From: Amycolatopsis azurea DSM 43854
Lineage (GTDB): Bacteria; Actinomycetota; Actinomycetes; Mycobacteriales; Pseudonocardiaceae
Reading direction: 5' to 3'
Assembly (NCBI RefSeq): GCF_001995215.1
Contig: NZ_MUXN01000016.1
Span: 255,705-319,704 of the forward strand
Length of the DNA: 64,000 nt
How positions within the stretch are numbered: the first letter of the stretch is position 1; every line of letters starts with the position of its first letter. Under the pieces are notes generated by a model. It was not told the origin of the DNA, did no database searches, and saw only the letters and a list, made by a program, of their open reading frames with translations. Of this stretch, positions 13,875-25,772 are shown one piece after another. The translations under genes were made by a program, and so were the position numbers.

Positions 13875-15007
13875 TGAGCACCGCGAACAGCACCAGGACC
13901 CCCGCCGCACTGGTCCTCGAAGACGGCAGGGTGTTCCGCGGCTCCGCGTACGGCGCCCGCGGCCGGAGCCTGGGTGAGGCGGTGTTCTGCACCGGCATGA
14001 CCGGCTACCAGGAGACGCTGACCGACCCCTCGTACCACCGGCAGATCGTGGTCCAGACCGCGCCGCAGATCGGCAACACCGGCTGGAACGACGAGGACGA
14101 CGAGTCCTCGCGCATCTGGGTCGCGGGCTACGTCGTCCGCGACCCCGCGCGCACGCCGTCCAACTGGCGCGCCAAGCGCACGCTGGACGAGGAGCTGGAG
14201 CGCCAGGGTGTCGTCGGGATCTCCGAAGTGGACACCCGCACGCTGACCCGGCACCTGCGCGAGCAGGGCGCCATGCGGTCCGGCGTCTTCTCGGGCGACG
14301 CGCTCGGCACCGACGAGGAGATGCTCGCCGAGGTCAAGGCCAGCCCGCAGATGAAGGGCGCCGACCTCGCCGGCGAGGTCAGCACGAAGCAGACGTACGT
14401 CGTCGAGGCGCAGGGCGAGCGGAAGTTCCGCGTGGCGGCGTTGGACCTGGGCATCAAGTCCAACACCCCGCGCCTGATGGCCGCGCGTGGCATCGAGGTG
14501 CACGTGCTGCCCTCGTCGTCCACTGTGGACGATCTGCTCGCGGTCGAGGCCGACGGTGTGTTCCTGTCCAACGGTCCCGGCGACCCGGCGACCACCGCGC
14601 ACGCGACGGAGCTGACGAAATCGGTGCTGGAGCGGGAGATCCCGCTGTTCGGCATCTGCTTCGGCAACCAGATCCTCGGCCGCGCGCTGGGGCTGGGCAC
14701 CTACAAGATGCGCTACGGCCACCGCGGGATCAACATCCCGGTGATCGACGTGGCCACCAAACGGGTCGCGATCACCGCGCAGAACCACGGTTTCGCCCTC
14801 GAAGGCGAGCCGGGACAGCGGTTCGAGACGCCGTTCGGCGCCGCGCAGATCTCGCACTACTGCCCGAACGACGACACCGTCGAAGGTGTCCGCGCGTTCG
14901 ACGTCCCCGCGTTCTCGGTGCAGTACCACCCCGAGGCCGCCGCCGGTCCGCACGACGCGGCCCCCCTGTTCGATGAGTTCGTCAGCTTGATGGAGAAGGC
15001 CAAGTAA
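13874..15007 (+). CDS. carA: Carbamoyl-phosphate synthase small (glutaminase) subunit
   Basis: It hydrolyses glutamine and channels ammonia to CarB. The 377-residue protein has the N-terminal CPSase domain ([15 protein letters not shown]) and a class I amidotransferase domain, with nucleophile Cys in [12 protein letters not shown] and the His/Glu pair in [16 protein letters not shown] at 13874 is preceded by GGGAGGTG and overlaps the previous stop. CarB begins on the next base after the stop. Confidence 0.95.
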   Translation: MSTANSTRTPAALVLEDGRVFRGSAYGARGRSLGEAVFCTGMTGYQETLTDPSYHRQIVVQTAPQIGNTGWNDEDDESSRIWVAGYVVRDPARTPSNWRAKRTLDEELERQGVVGISEVDTRTLTRHLREQGAMRSGVFSGDALGTDEEMLAEVKASPQMKGADLAGEVSTKQTYVVEAQGERKFRVAALDLGIKSNTPRLMAARGIEVHVLPSSSTVDDLLAVEADGVFLSNGPGDPATTAHATELTKSVLEREIPLFGICFGNQILGRALGLGTYKMRYGHRGINIPVIDVATKRVAITAQNHGFALEGEPGQRFETPFGAAQISHYCPNDDTVEGVRAFDVPAFSVQYHPEAAAGPHDAAPLFDEFVSLMEKAK

Positions 15008-18318
<3,311 letters not shown>

Positions 18319-18322
<4 letters not shown>

Positions 18323-19158
18323 GCGGGCGGTTCGGGGCGAGGCTGGCGCGGGCGGTCGCGGAGAAGGGGCCGCTCTGCGCCGGGATCGACCCCCACCCCG
18401 GGTTGCTCCAGGCGTGGGGTCTTCCGGCGGACGCGGGCGGACTGGAGAAGTTCGCCCTCACGGCCGCCGAGGCGATCGCGCCCGAGGTCGCGGTGATCAA
18501 GCCCCAGTCGGCCTTTTTCGAGGCCTACGGGCCTCCTGGGGTCGCTGTCCTCGCCAAGACGATGAAGGTGTGCCGGGAGGCGGGCGCGCTCGTCCTGCTG
18601 GACGTCAAACGCGGCGACATCGGCTCCACGATGGCGGCGTACACGGCGGCTTTCCTGCCGTCCGGCGCGGAACTCGAGGCCGACGCCATAACGGTGTCCC
18701 CATACCTCGGCTTCGGTTCGCTGGACTTCGCCGTCGAGGTTGCGCAGGCGCAAGGCAAGGGGCTGTTCGTCCTCGCGCGCACCTCCAACCCGGAGGCGCA
18801 GGGATTGCAGAACGCCTTGCTGCCCAACGGAAAGACCGTCGCGCAGGACATCGTCGACACGGCGGGCGCGCATAACGCCGGTGTCGGGCCGCTGGGTGAC
18901 ATCGGTGTCGTCGTCGGCGCCACCATCGCGCCCGGAGAGCTCGATCTGAGCAAGCTGAACGGTCCCGTCCTGGCACCCGGTTTCGGGGCCCAGGGGGCCA
19001 CTCCGGCCGATTTGCGGGCCCTTTTCGGGCCGGGACTGCCGGGTGTGCTCCCCGCGTCGTCCCGCGACGTCCTCAAGCACGGACCGGACCCCGAAGCCCT
19101 CCGTGCGGCCGTTCGGCGGACACGGGATTCCCTCGGACCCCTGGAAAAAGACCAATAG
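18319..19158 (+). CDS. pyrF: Orotidine-5'-phosphate decarboxylase (type 2)
   Basis: It makes UMP by decarboxylating OMP. The 279-residue length and the active-site motif [16 protein letters not shown] place it in the longer type 2 subfamily common in actinobacteria. GTG at 18319 overlaps the carB stop. It is the last pyr gene here; no pyrD or pyrE is in the operon. Confidence 0.94.
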
Positions 19159-19212
19159 CAGGCCCGGGAATCCGTCATGACCAGCCACCCCCGCATTGTG
19201 GGCCGAGGTAAC

Positions 19213-19239
19213 GGGTGGGTACCGTCGCCACACCCACCC
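19213..19239 (+). promoter_or_regulatory. Stem-loop in the mihF leader
   Basis: GGGTGGGT (19213-19220) pairs with ACCCACCC (19232-19239) around an 11-nt loop, 26 nt before the mihF start. It could be a weak pyrF terminator or a leader structure of mihF. Confidence 0.4.
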
Positions 19240-19265
19240 AGATTTGAGAACTACCGGAGGAAAAC

Positions 19266-19583
19266 GTGGCACTTCCCCAGCTGACAGAGGAACAGCGCGC
19301 TGCGGCGCTGGAGAAGGCCGCCGCCGCCCGCCGCATCCGTGCTGAGCTGAAGGAGCGGCTGAAGCGGGGCGGTACCACTCTGGTCGACGTGTTGAAGCAG
19401 GCCGAGGAGAACGAAGTCCTCGGCAAGATGAAGGTCTCGGCTCTGCTCGAGGCTCTTCCGGGTGTCGGCAAGGTCCGCGCCCAGCAGACCATGGAACGAC
19501 TGGAGATCGCACCCAGCCGTCGTCTTCGCGGCCTCGGCGACCGGCAGCGCAAGGCGCTGCTGGCCGAATTCAGCGGCGAGTGA
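19266..19583 (+). CDS. mihF: Actinobacterial integration host factor (mIHF/sIHF)
   Basis: This nucleoid-associated protein is unrelated to E. coli IHF; it bends DNA and supports L5 phage integration in mycobacteria. The 105-residue basic protein has an N-terminal helix (TEEQRAAALEKAAAARRIRAE) and the helix-two-turn-helix region with LLEALPGVGKVRAQ, the DNA-contacting signature. GTG at 19266 has GGAGGAAA upstream. Its stop overlaps the gmk start, the conserved order in actinobacteria. Confidence 0.94.
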   Translation: MALPQLTEEQRAAALEKAAAARRIRAELKERLKRGGTTLVDVLKQAEENEVLGKMKVSALLEALPGVGKVRAQQTMERLEIAPSRRLRGLGDRQRKALLAEFSGE

Positions 19584-20209
19584 GCGGCATCGGTCAGGAC
19601 CACCCGGTGACCCCGGGCGCTGACCGCGGCGGTGAGCCGGTGGCGGGAGTCGAATCCCGGCACCGGCTCACGGTCGTCTCAGGGCCTTCGGGAGTCGGGA
19701 AGTCGAGCGTGGCGAAGGAGCTGCGCAAGCTGGATCCGGAGATCTATTTCAGCGTCTCGGTGACCACCAGGAAGCCGAGGCCGGGTGAGGTGGACGGCGA
19801 GCACTACCACTTCATCGACCGCGCCGAGTTCGACCGCATGGTCACGGGCGGCGAACTGCTCGAACACGCCGAGTTCACCGGCAACTGCTACGGCACTCCG
19901 CGCGAGCCCGTGGAGCGGGCTCTGACCGCCGGTCGCAACGCCATCCTGGAGATCGAACTCCAGGGCGCGCGGCAGGTCCGCAAGGCGATGCCGGAGGCGC
20001 GGCTGGTGATGCTGATGCCGCCGTCGTGGGACGAACTGGTCGGCAGGCTGACCGGCCGCGGCACCGAGAACGAAGCCGCGGTGAAGGCCCGGCTGGCCGA
20101 GGCCGAGCGCGAACTCGCCGCCGCCGGGGAGTTCGACGAGCGCGTCGTCAACGCCGACGTGCGAGAGGCCGCTGAGCAGTTGCTAAACTTGATAACCGGC
20201 GACAAGTAA
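19580..20209 (+). CDS. gmk: Guanylate kinase
   Basis: It phosphorylates GMP to GDP. The 209-residue protein has a roughly 28-residue N-terminal extension, the P-loop [14 protein letters not shown], and the GMP-binding [21 protein letters not shown] segment. GTG start overlaps the mihF stop. The extension may mean the true start is further in, but GTGA coupling supports 19580. Confidence 0.94.
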   Translation: MSGIGQDHPVTPGADRGGEPVAGVESRHRLTVVSGPSGVGKSSVAKELRKLDPEIYFSVSVTTRKPRPGEVDGEHYHFIDRAEFDRMVTGGELLEHAEFTGNCYGTPREPVERALTAGRNAILEIELQGARQVRKAMPEARLVMLMPPSWDELVGRLTGRGTENEAAVKARLAEAERELAAAGEFDERVVNADVREAAEQLLNLITGDK

Positions 20210-20232
20210 ACCGAAGATTCGGAGCACCACGA

Positions 20233-20502
20233 GTGACGACTCAGGCCACGCTGCACGAAGAGCTCGAAGGCATCACCAACCCGCCCATCGACGACCTTCT
20301 CGAGAAGGTCAGCTCGAAGTACGCGCTGGTGATCTACTCGGCCAAGCGCGCTCGCCAGATCAACGACTACTACGCCCAGCTGGGCGAGGGTCTGCTGGAG
20401 TACGTCGGCCCGCTGGTCGAGCCGGGCCCGCGCGAGAAGCCGCTGTCCATCGCCCTGCGCGAGATCCACGGCGGTCTGCTCGAGCACACCGAGGGTGAGT
20501 AA
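20233..20502 (+). CDS. rpoZ: RNA polymerase omega subunit
   Basis: Omega assists folding and assembly of beta-prime and is needed for the ppGpp response in some bacteria. The 89-residue protein has the conserved [18 protein letters not shown] helix and the actinobacterial C-terminal tail. It starts 23 nt after gmk and overlaps coaBC by 8 nt. Confidence 0.94.
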   Translation: MTTQATLHEELEGITNPPIDDLLEKVSSKYALVIYSAKRARQINDYYAQLGEGLLEYVGPLVEPGPREKPLSIALREIHGGLLEHTEGE

Positions 20503-21715
20503 ACCCCGGATCGTTCTGGGCGTGGGTGGCGGGATCGCCGCCTACAAGGCCTGTGAGGTCCTGCGCGGATTGACCGAATCCGGTCACGACGTCCGCGTGG
20601 TCCCCACCGAAGCCGCGCTGAACTTCGTCGGCGCGGCCACCTTCGAGGCACTGTCCGGGAACCCGGTCCACACCGGCGTGTTCACCGAAGTGCCCGAGGT
20701 CCAGCACGTCCGCGTCGGCAAGGAAGCCGACCTGGTGATCGTCGTGCCCGCCACGGCGAACCTCCTCGCCAAGGCCGCGCACGGCATCGCGGACGACCTG
20801 CTGACGAACACCCTGCTCACCGCCCGGTGCCCGGTCGCCTTCTTCCCGGCGATGCACACCGAGATGTGGGAGCACCCGGCCACCCGCGACAACGTGGCTC
20901 TGCTGCGCTCGCGCGGGCTGGTCGTCGCCGAACCCGCCGCGGGCAGGCTCACCGGCAAGGACACCGGCAAGGGACGGCTCGCCGACCCGGCCGAGATCGT
21001 CGACCTCGCCCGGCTCCTGCTCGCCGTGCCGAACGCCCTCCCGCGCGACCTCGAAGGCGTGCGCGTGGCGATTTCGGCGGGTGGCACCCGTGAGCCGCTG
21101 GACCCCGTCCGCTACCTGGGTAACCGCTCGTCGGGCAAACAGGGTTACGCGCTGGCCCGGGTCGCCGCCCAGCGCGGCGCGGAGGTCACCCTGGTCGCCG
21201 CGCACACCATCGCGCTGCCGGAGCCCGCGGGCGCGAAGGTCGTCCACGTGTCGACCGCCGAGGAGCTGCGCCAGGCGATGCACGCCGAGGCCGCCTCCGC
21301 CGACGTCCTGGTGATGGCCGCCGCCGTCGCCGACTTCCGGCCGTCGAACCGGGCCGATCACAAGATCAAGAAGTCCGACGACACGCCGGATCCCGTGGTC
21401 GAACTGGCGCGCAACGCGGACATCCTGGCCGAACTGGTGCGGAACCGGACGACCGGCCAGGTCGTCGTGGGATTCGCCGCCGAAACCGGGGACGACAAGG
21501 GCGGCGTCCTCGATCACGCCAGGGTCAAACTGAAGCGCAAGGGCGCGGACCTGCTGGTGGTGAACGCCGTCGGCGAGGGGAAGGCGTTCGGGACCGAGGA
21601 CAACTCGGGCTGGCTGCTCGGGGCCGACGGGACCGAGATCCCGATTCCACTGGGTGCCAAGGCCGAGCTGGCGTCCACATTGTGGGACGCTGTTGTGACC
21701 TTGATGAAGCGTTGA
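20495..21715 (+). CDS. coaBC: Bifunctional phosphopantothenoylcysteine decarboxylase / phosphopantothenate-cysteine ligase
   Basis: It performs two steps of coenzyme A synthesis. The 406-residue protein has an N-terminal FMN decarboxylase (CoaC) domain, with [17 protein letters not shown] and the PAMHTEMW loop. A C-terminal CTP-dependent ligase (CoaB) domain starts near residue 190, with [21 protein letters not shown]. The GTG start lies inside the end of rpoZ. Confidence 0.95.
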   Translation: MSKPRIVLGVGGGIAAYKACEVLRGLTESGHDVRVVPTEAALNFVGAATFEALSGNPVHTGVFTEVPEVQHVRVGKEADLVIVVPATANLLAKAAHGIADDLLTNTLLTARCPVAFFPAMHTEMWEHPATRDNVALLRSRGLVVAEPAAGRLTGKDTGKGRLADPAEIVDLARLLLAVPNALPRDLEGVRVAISAGGTREPLDPVRYLGNRSSGKQGYALARVAAQRGAEVTLVAAHTIALPEPAGAKVVHVSTAEELRQAMHAEAASADVLVMAAAVADFRPSNRADHKIKKSDDTPDPVVELARNADILAELVRNRTTGQVVVGFAAETGDDKGGVLDHARVKLKRKGADLLVVNAVGEGKAFGTEDNSGWLLGADGTEIPIPLGAKAELASTLWDAVVTLMKR

Positions 21716-21737
21716 GAGCCCCCGCGGCGATAGTCAG

Positions 21738-21743
21738 TAGGCT
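21738..21743 (+). promoter_or_regulatory. Possible -10 box of metK (TAGGCT)
   Basis: TAGGCT fits TANNNT and would give a leader of about 50 nt before GTG 21801. The -35 region is weak. I do not see a SAM riboswitch in the short leader. Confidence 0.35.
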
Positions 21744-21800
21744 TGAGCATCAAGCTGAGGGGTGCCTAACTTACTGGGCATCAGACGTCTAGGTGAGGGA

Positions 21801-23015
21801 GTGACGGCCACCGTGACCGCGTCCACGAGGAGACTGTTCACATCGGAATCGGTGACTGAGGGTCATCCCGACAAAATTTGCGACGCCATCAGCGACTCGA
21901 TCCTGGACGGCCTGCTGGCCAAGGACCCGCGCAGCCGGGTGGCGGTCGAAACCCTCATCACGACCGGGCAGGTACACGTCGCGGGTGAGGTGACCACCGA
22001 GGCGTACGCGGACATCCCGACGATCGTGCGCGACGTGATCCTGAAGATCGGCTACGACTCGTCGGCCAAGGGCTTCGACGGCAACTCGTGCGGCGTCAAC
22101 GTCGCGATCGGGTCGCAGTCGCCGGACATCGCGCAGGGCGTCGACACCGCGTACGAGTCCCGCGTCGAGTCCGACGAGGACGAGATCAACCGCCAGGGCG
22201 CCGGCGACCAGGGCCTCATGTTCGGCTACGCCTGCTCGGACACCCCCGAGCTGATGCCGCTGCCGATCGCGCTGGCGCACCGGCTCTCGCAGCGCCTGAC
22301 CCGGGTTCGCAAGGACGGCGTGCTGCCGTACCTGCGCCCGGACGGCAAGACCCAGGTCACCATCGAGTACGCCGGTGACCAGCCGGTGCGGCTCGACACG
22401 GTGGTCGTGTCCACCCAGCACGCGGACGGCATCGACCTCGAGCAGATGCTCGGCGTCGACGTCCGCGAGCACGTGGTCGCCCCGGAGATCGCCGAGCTGG
22501 GCCTCGACACCTCCAACGTGCGGCTGCTGGTCAACCCGACCGGCCGGTTCGTCATCGGCGGGCCGATGGGTGACGCGGGCCTGACCGGCCGCAAGATCAT
22601 CGTCGACACCTACGGCGGCATGGCCCGTCACGGTGGCGGCGCGTTCTCGGGCAAGGACCCCTCCAAGGTGGACCGTTCGGCCGCGTACGCGATGCGCTGG
22701 GTGGCGAAGAACGTCGTCGCCGCCGGGCTCGCCGCGCGTGCCGAGGTCCAGGTCGCCTACGCGATCGGCAAGGCGGCCCCGGTGGGCCTCTTCGTCGAGA
22801 CCTTCGGCACCGAGACGGTCGACCCGACGAAGATCCAGGCCGCCATCACGGAGGTCTTCGACCTGCGTCCGGCCGCGATCATCCGCGACCTCGACCTGCT
22901 TCGCCCGATCTACGCGCCGACGGCCGCGTACGGCCACTTCGGCCGTCCCGAGCTGGGTCTGCCGTGGGAGAGCACGGCGCGGGCCGCGGACCTGAAGTCG
23001 GCCGCGGGCGCCTGA
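21801..23015 (+). CDS. metK: S-adenosylmethionine synthetase
   Basis: It makes SAM from methionine and ATP. The 404-residue protein shows the methionine-loop start [19 protein letters not shown], the [17 protein letters not shown] segment and [19 protein letters not shown], the family signatures. GTG at 21801 is chosen because AGGTGA lies just upstream; GTG 21813 is also possible, and GTG 21762 would add an atypical extension. A palindrome follows 12 nt after the stop. Confidence 0.94.
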   Translation: MTATVTASTRRLFTSESVTEGHPDKICDAISDSILDGLLAKDPRSRVAVETLITTGQVHVAGEVTTEAYADIPTIVRDVILKIGYDSSAKGFDGNSCGVNVAIGSQSPDIAQGVDTAYESRVESDEDEINRQGAGDQGLMFGYACSDTPELMPLPIALAHRLSQRLTRVRKDGVLPYLRPDGKTQVTIEYAGDQPVRLDTVVVSTQHADGIDLEQMLGVDVREHVVAPEIAELGLDTSNVRLLVNPTGRFVIGGPMGDAGLTGRKIIVDTYGGMARHGGGAFSGKDPSKVDRSAAYAMRWVAKNVVAAGLAARAEVQVAYAIGKAAPVGLFVETFGTETVDPTKIQAAITEVFDLRPAAIIRDLDLLRPIYAPTAAYGHFGRPELGLPWESTARAADLKSAAGA

Positions 23016-23027
23016 TCGCTTCGCTCC

Positions 23028-23074
23028 GTGAAGGCCTCCTTGCCTACCTTGAGGGTAGGGAAGGAGGCCTTCAC
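23028..23074. repeat. Palindrome after metK, GTGAAGGCCTCCTT family, copy 2
   Basis: Arms 23028-23041 and 23061-23074 (GTGAAGGCCTCCTT and complement) continue after one G-G mismatch into CCTACC/GGTAGG around a TTGAG loop. The outer 14 bp are the same as in the copy at 7431-7483, while the inner stem differs. At this site it could end metK transcription. Confidence 0.85.
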
Positions 23075-23109
23075 TGCGTCGCCGACCCGACGTGCCCGGT
23101 ACCGGCCTC

Positions 23110-23380
23110 GCCGCGAGTCGTCCTTCTGGACACATGTGTCGTCCGTCTGATCACGTGTGTCGTCCCTTCAGTCACGCGAACCCGCCCGTTCGCGGCCAGG
23201 ACGGAAGCGTGATTCGCGTGATCAGATGCCGGACTCGCGTGACTGGGGCCGGAACTCGCGTGCTTGGAGGCGGAACTCGGGTGTACGGCGTCTGATCACG
23301 CGAGTTCCGGCTCCAAGCACGCGAGATCCGGCTCCGATCACGTGAGTGCGGTGTTCGATCACGCCGGGCCACGCGGTACG
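23110..23380. repeat. 21-bp-period array of CTCGCGTG-like units in both orientations
   Basis: An 8-bp core recurs at exact 21-bp steps. CACGCGAG-orientation units start at 23110, 23131, 23152 and 23173. CTCGCGTG-orientation units start at 23213, 23234, 23255 and 23276. CACGCGAG-orientation units start again at 23297, 23318, 23339 and 23360. The last two groups share one phase. Between cores, a variable 7-bp part is followed by a CCGGAA-like part. No gene lies between metK and priA (23016-23424); this array and the hairpin at 23028 occupy almost all of it. Confidence 0.85.
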
Positions 23381-23411
23381 GCCGGTGACTGGCGTATCCG
23401 GGGGAGTCTGG

Positions 23412-23417
23412 TAGAGA
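23412..23417 (+). promoter_or_regulatory. Possible leaderless -10 box (TAGAGA)
   Basis: TAGAGA ends 7 nt before the priA GTG. The last base deviates from the TANNNT consensus. Confidence 0.3.
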
Positions 23418-23424
23418 TCACCGG

Positions 23425-25518
23425 GTGAGCAGCAGTCCCGAACCGACCCCGCTGTGGGAGCTTCCGGAGCCTCCGCCGAAGGCCGAGCCCGCGCGGAAGG
23501 CCAAACCGGCACGCGGCAAGACCAGCCGTCGTGGCGCGCAGAATCCCGCGCCCGAGAACCCGGTCGCGCGGATCGTCGTGGACATCCCGCTCACGCATCT
23601 CGACCGCACCTTCGACTACCGGATCCCCGAGAAACTCCATGAGACCGCCGTACCCGGCTGCCGCGTGCGGGTCCGGTTCGCGGGGCAGCTCGTCGACGGC
23701 TACCTCGTCGAGCGTGCCGACACCACGGAGTTCACCGGGAAGCTCGCGTACATCGACAGGGTGACCTCCAGCGAGCCCGTCCTGCCGCCCGCGCTGCACG
23801 CGCTCTGCCGGTCCGTCGCGGACCGGTACGGCGGCACGCTCAGCGACGTCCTGCGGCTCGCGATCCCGTCCCGGCACGCGAAGGTCGAGGGCGAGCCGCC
23901 CGCCGAACCCGCACCGACACCAGAGGCACCTGAGACCGCGCTTTGGGACAAGTACCAGAGCGGTCCGGCGTTCCTGGAAGCCGTCGCGGAACGGCGTCCG
24001 GCCAACGCCGTCTGGCAGGCGTTGCCGGGGGAGGACTGGCCGCGCCGCCTCGCCGAAGCCGCCGCCGTCGCGGCCGCGGCGGGACGCGGTGCCGTCATGG
24101 TCGTCCCCGACCACCGTGACTTGACGCGGGTGCACGACGCGTGCGTTTCCTTGCTGGGCGCCGATTCCGTGGTCGCGCTGATCGCCGGTCTCGGCCCCGC
24201 CGAGCGGTACCGGCGCTGGCTCGCGGTGCTGCGCGGCGCGGTGCGCGTCGTCGTCGGCACCCGCGCGGCGATGTTCGCACCGGTCGCCGATCCCGGGCTG
24301 TTCGTGGTGTGGGACGACGGCGACGACGTCCACCTCGATCAGCACGCGCCGTATCCGCACGTCCGCGACGTGCTGATGGACCGCGCGCACGCCGCGAAGG
24401 GGTCCATGCTCGTCGCCGGTTTCGCGCGGACGGCCGAGGCGCAGTTCCTGGTGGAATCGGGCTGGGCACAGGCCCTCGTGGCGGCGCGTCCCGAACTGCG
24501 GGCGGCCGCGCCGAGGGTCACGCCGGTCGGCGAGGACTTCGACGTCGCGCGGGACGAAGCGGCGAAAGCGGCACGGCTCCCGTCGGTCGCCTTCGAGGCC
24601 GCACGGCAGTCGCTGGCCGGCGGGTTCCCCGTCCTGGTGCAGGTTCCGCGTCGCGGATATGTCCCGGGTCTCGCGTGCGGCAACTGCCGGACGTCGGCGC
24701 ACTGTCGTCGCTGCGCGGGCCCGCTCTCCTTGCCGGGCGGGCTGATCGACGGCGCGCCGAGGCCGCCCGCCTGCCGGTGGTGCGGCGTCCCCGAGACGAA
24801 CTTCCATTGCGCCGCTTGCGGTTCCGTCCGGCTGCGGGCGGTCGTCGTCGGCTCCAAGCGCACCGCGGAGGAACTGGGGCGCGCGTTCACCGGATTCCCG
24901 GTGCGGACCTCGGGCGCGACGGAGGTTTTGGCTTCGGTGCCCGGAAAACCGGCACTGGTGGTGTGCACGCCGGGAGCCGAGCCGGTCGCGGAAGGCGGCT
25001 ACGGCGCGGCGTTGCTGCTGGACGGCTGGGCGCTGCTGGGGCGGCAGGACCTGAGGGCGGGCGAGGAGACCCTGCGCCGCTGGATGGCGGCGGCGGCCCT
25101 GGTGCGGCCGGGGACCGAAGGCGGTCGCGTGTTCGTCGGCGCGGAAGCGGGTCTTTCGGTGGTGCAGGCGCTGGTCCGGTGGGATCCGGGCTGGCACGCG
25201 AGCCTGGAACTGGCGGAGCGGCGTGAACTCGGTTTCCCGCCCGCGATGCGGATGGCGAGCATCGAAGGCACGCCGGACGCGGTCGCCGGGCTGCTCGACG
25301 ACCTTCAGTTGCCGGAAACCGGCGAGGTACTGGGGCCGGTGCCGCTCGGCGACGTCGACGAGGACGGCAACGCCGAACGGGAGCGGGCCCTGGTGCGGGT
25401 CGCGCGTCCGGACGGGAAGGCGCTCGCGGCCGAGATCCACGCCGCTGCCGGCCGCCGGGACGCGCGCAAGGCCTCCGAACCCATCCGGATCCAGCTGGAC
25501 CCCTTGGAACTCATCTAG
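23425..25518 (+). CDS. priA: Primosomal protein N' homologue lacking helicase motifs
   Basis: PriA restarts stalled replication forks. The 697-residue protein has the N-terminal 3'-DNA-end-binding domain (VDIPLTHLDRTFDYRIPE, about residue 50) and the zinc-ribbon cysteines: two CxxC pairs in CGNC/CRRC near residue 417, then CRWC and CAAC. Where a helicase would carry Walker A (GxTGSGKT) the segment reads AAAAGRGAVMVVPDHR, and the Walker B DEAH region reads VVWDDGDDVH, so ATPase activity is not expected. This matches the known degenerate form in actinobacteria (Rv1402). It may act as a structural loader only. Confidence 0.88.
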   Translation: MSSSPEPTPLWELPEPPPKAEPARKAKPARGKTSRRGAQNPAPENPVARIVVDIPLTHLDRTFDYRIPEKLHETAVPGCRVRVRFAGQLVDGYLVERADTTEFTGKLAYIDRVTSSEPVLPPALHALCRSVADRYGGTLSDVLRLAIPSRHAKVEGEPPAEPAPTPEAPETALWDKYQSGPAFLEAVAERRPANAVWQALPGEDWPRRLAEAAAVAAAAGRGAVMVVPDHRDLTRVHDACVSLLGADSVVALIAGLGPAERYRRWLAVLRGAVRVVVGTRAAMFAPVADPGLFVVWDDGDDVHLDQHAPYPHVRDVLMDRAHAAKGSMLVAGFARTAEAQFLVESGWAQALVAARPELRAAAPRVTPVGEDFDVARDEAAKAARLPSVAFEAARQSLAGGFPVLVQVPRRGYVPGLACGNCRTSAHCRRCAGPLSLPGGLIDGAPRPPACRWCGVPETNFHCAACGSVRLRAVVVGSKRTAEELGRAFTGFPVRTSGATEVLASVPGKPALVVCTPGAEPVAEGGYGAALLLDGWALLGRQDLRAGEETLRRWMAAAALVRPGTEGGRVFVGAEAGLSVVQALVRWDPGWHASLELAERRELGFPPAMRMASIEGTPDAVAGLLDDLQLPETGEVLGPVPLGDVDEDGNAERERALVRVARPDGKALAAEIHAAAGRRDARKASEPIRIQLDPLELI

Positions 25519-25603
25519 CGCACCCCGCGTTTCGTCCGGTTGGGCCGCGCTGGCGGGCTTGAGTGGCGATTCGGGTTGTTGGGCCGTAAGGCAACGGTGT
25601 TGT

Positions 25604-25638
25604 GCCAGACCGCGCCGAGCCAAGGTGCGTGGTCTGGC
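25604..25638 (+). terminator. Hairpin after priA
   Basis: GCCAGACC (25604-25611) pairs with GGTCTGGC (25631-25638), the stem extends inward with one mismatch, and GGGTCGTCTTTTCC follows. It is a plausible intrinsic terminator for priA. Confidence 0.5.
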
Positions 25639-25660
25639 GGGTCGTCTTTTCCCGGTCCCT

Positions 25661-25713
25661 GTTCCCAATGTCGCATTTGAGACGCTCAGCGTCTCAAATG
25701 CGACATTGGGAAC
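25661..25713. repeat. Perfect 26-bp-arm palindrome between convergent genes
   Basis: Arms 25661-25686 and 25688-25713 are exact complements around a single C. The left arm begins GTTCCCAATGTCGCATTTGA. It lies between the ends of priA and the convergent peptidase-like gene. No second copy was found in the window. Confidence 0.9.
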
Positions 25714-25772
25714 CTTCGCCGCCGAGATCACAAGATCGCTAGCTTTGCCTTGCCCTCAAGAGAACGCGTGGG

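Noticed and set aside
21716-21800. Possible SAM riboswitch before metK
   Set aside because: The leader is at most about 60 nt and I could not find the conserved stems or core of any SAM class.
23110-23380. CRISPR array
   Set aside because: The repeat core is only 8 bp with a 21-bp period, units occur in both orientations, and no cas genes are near.
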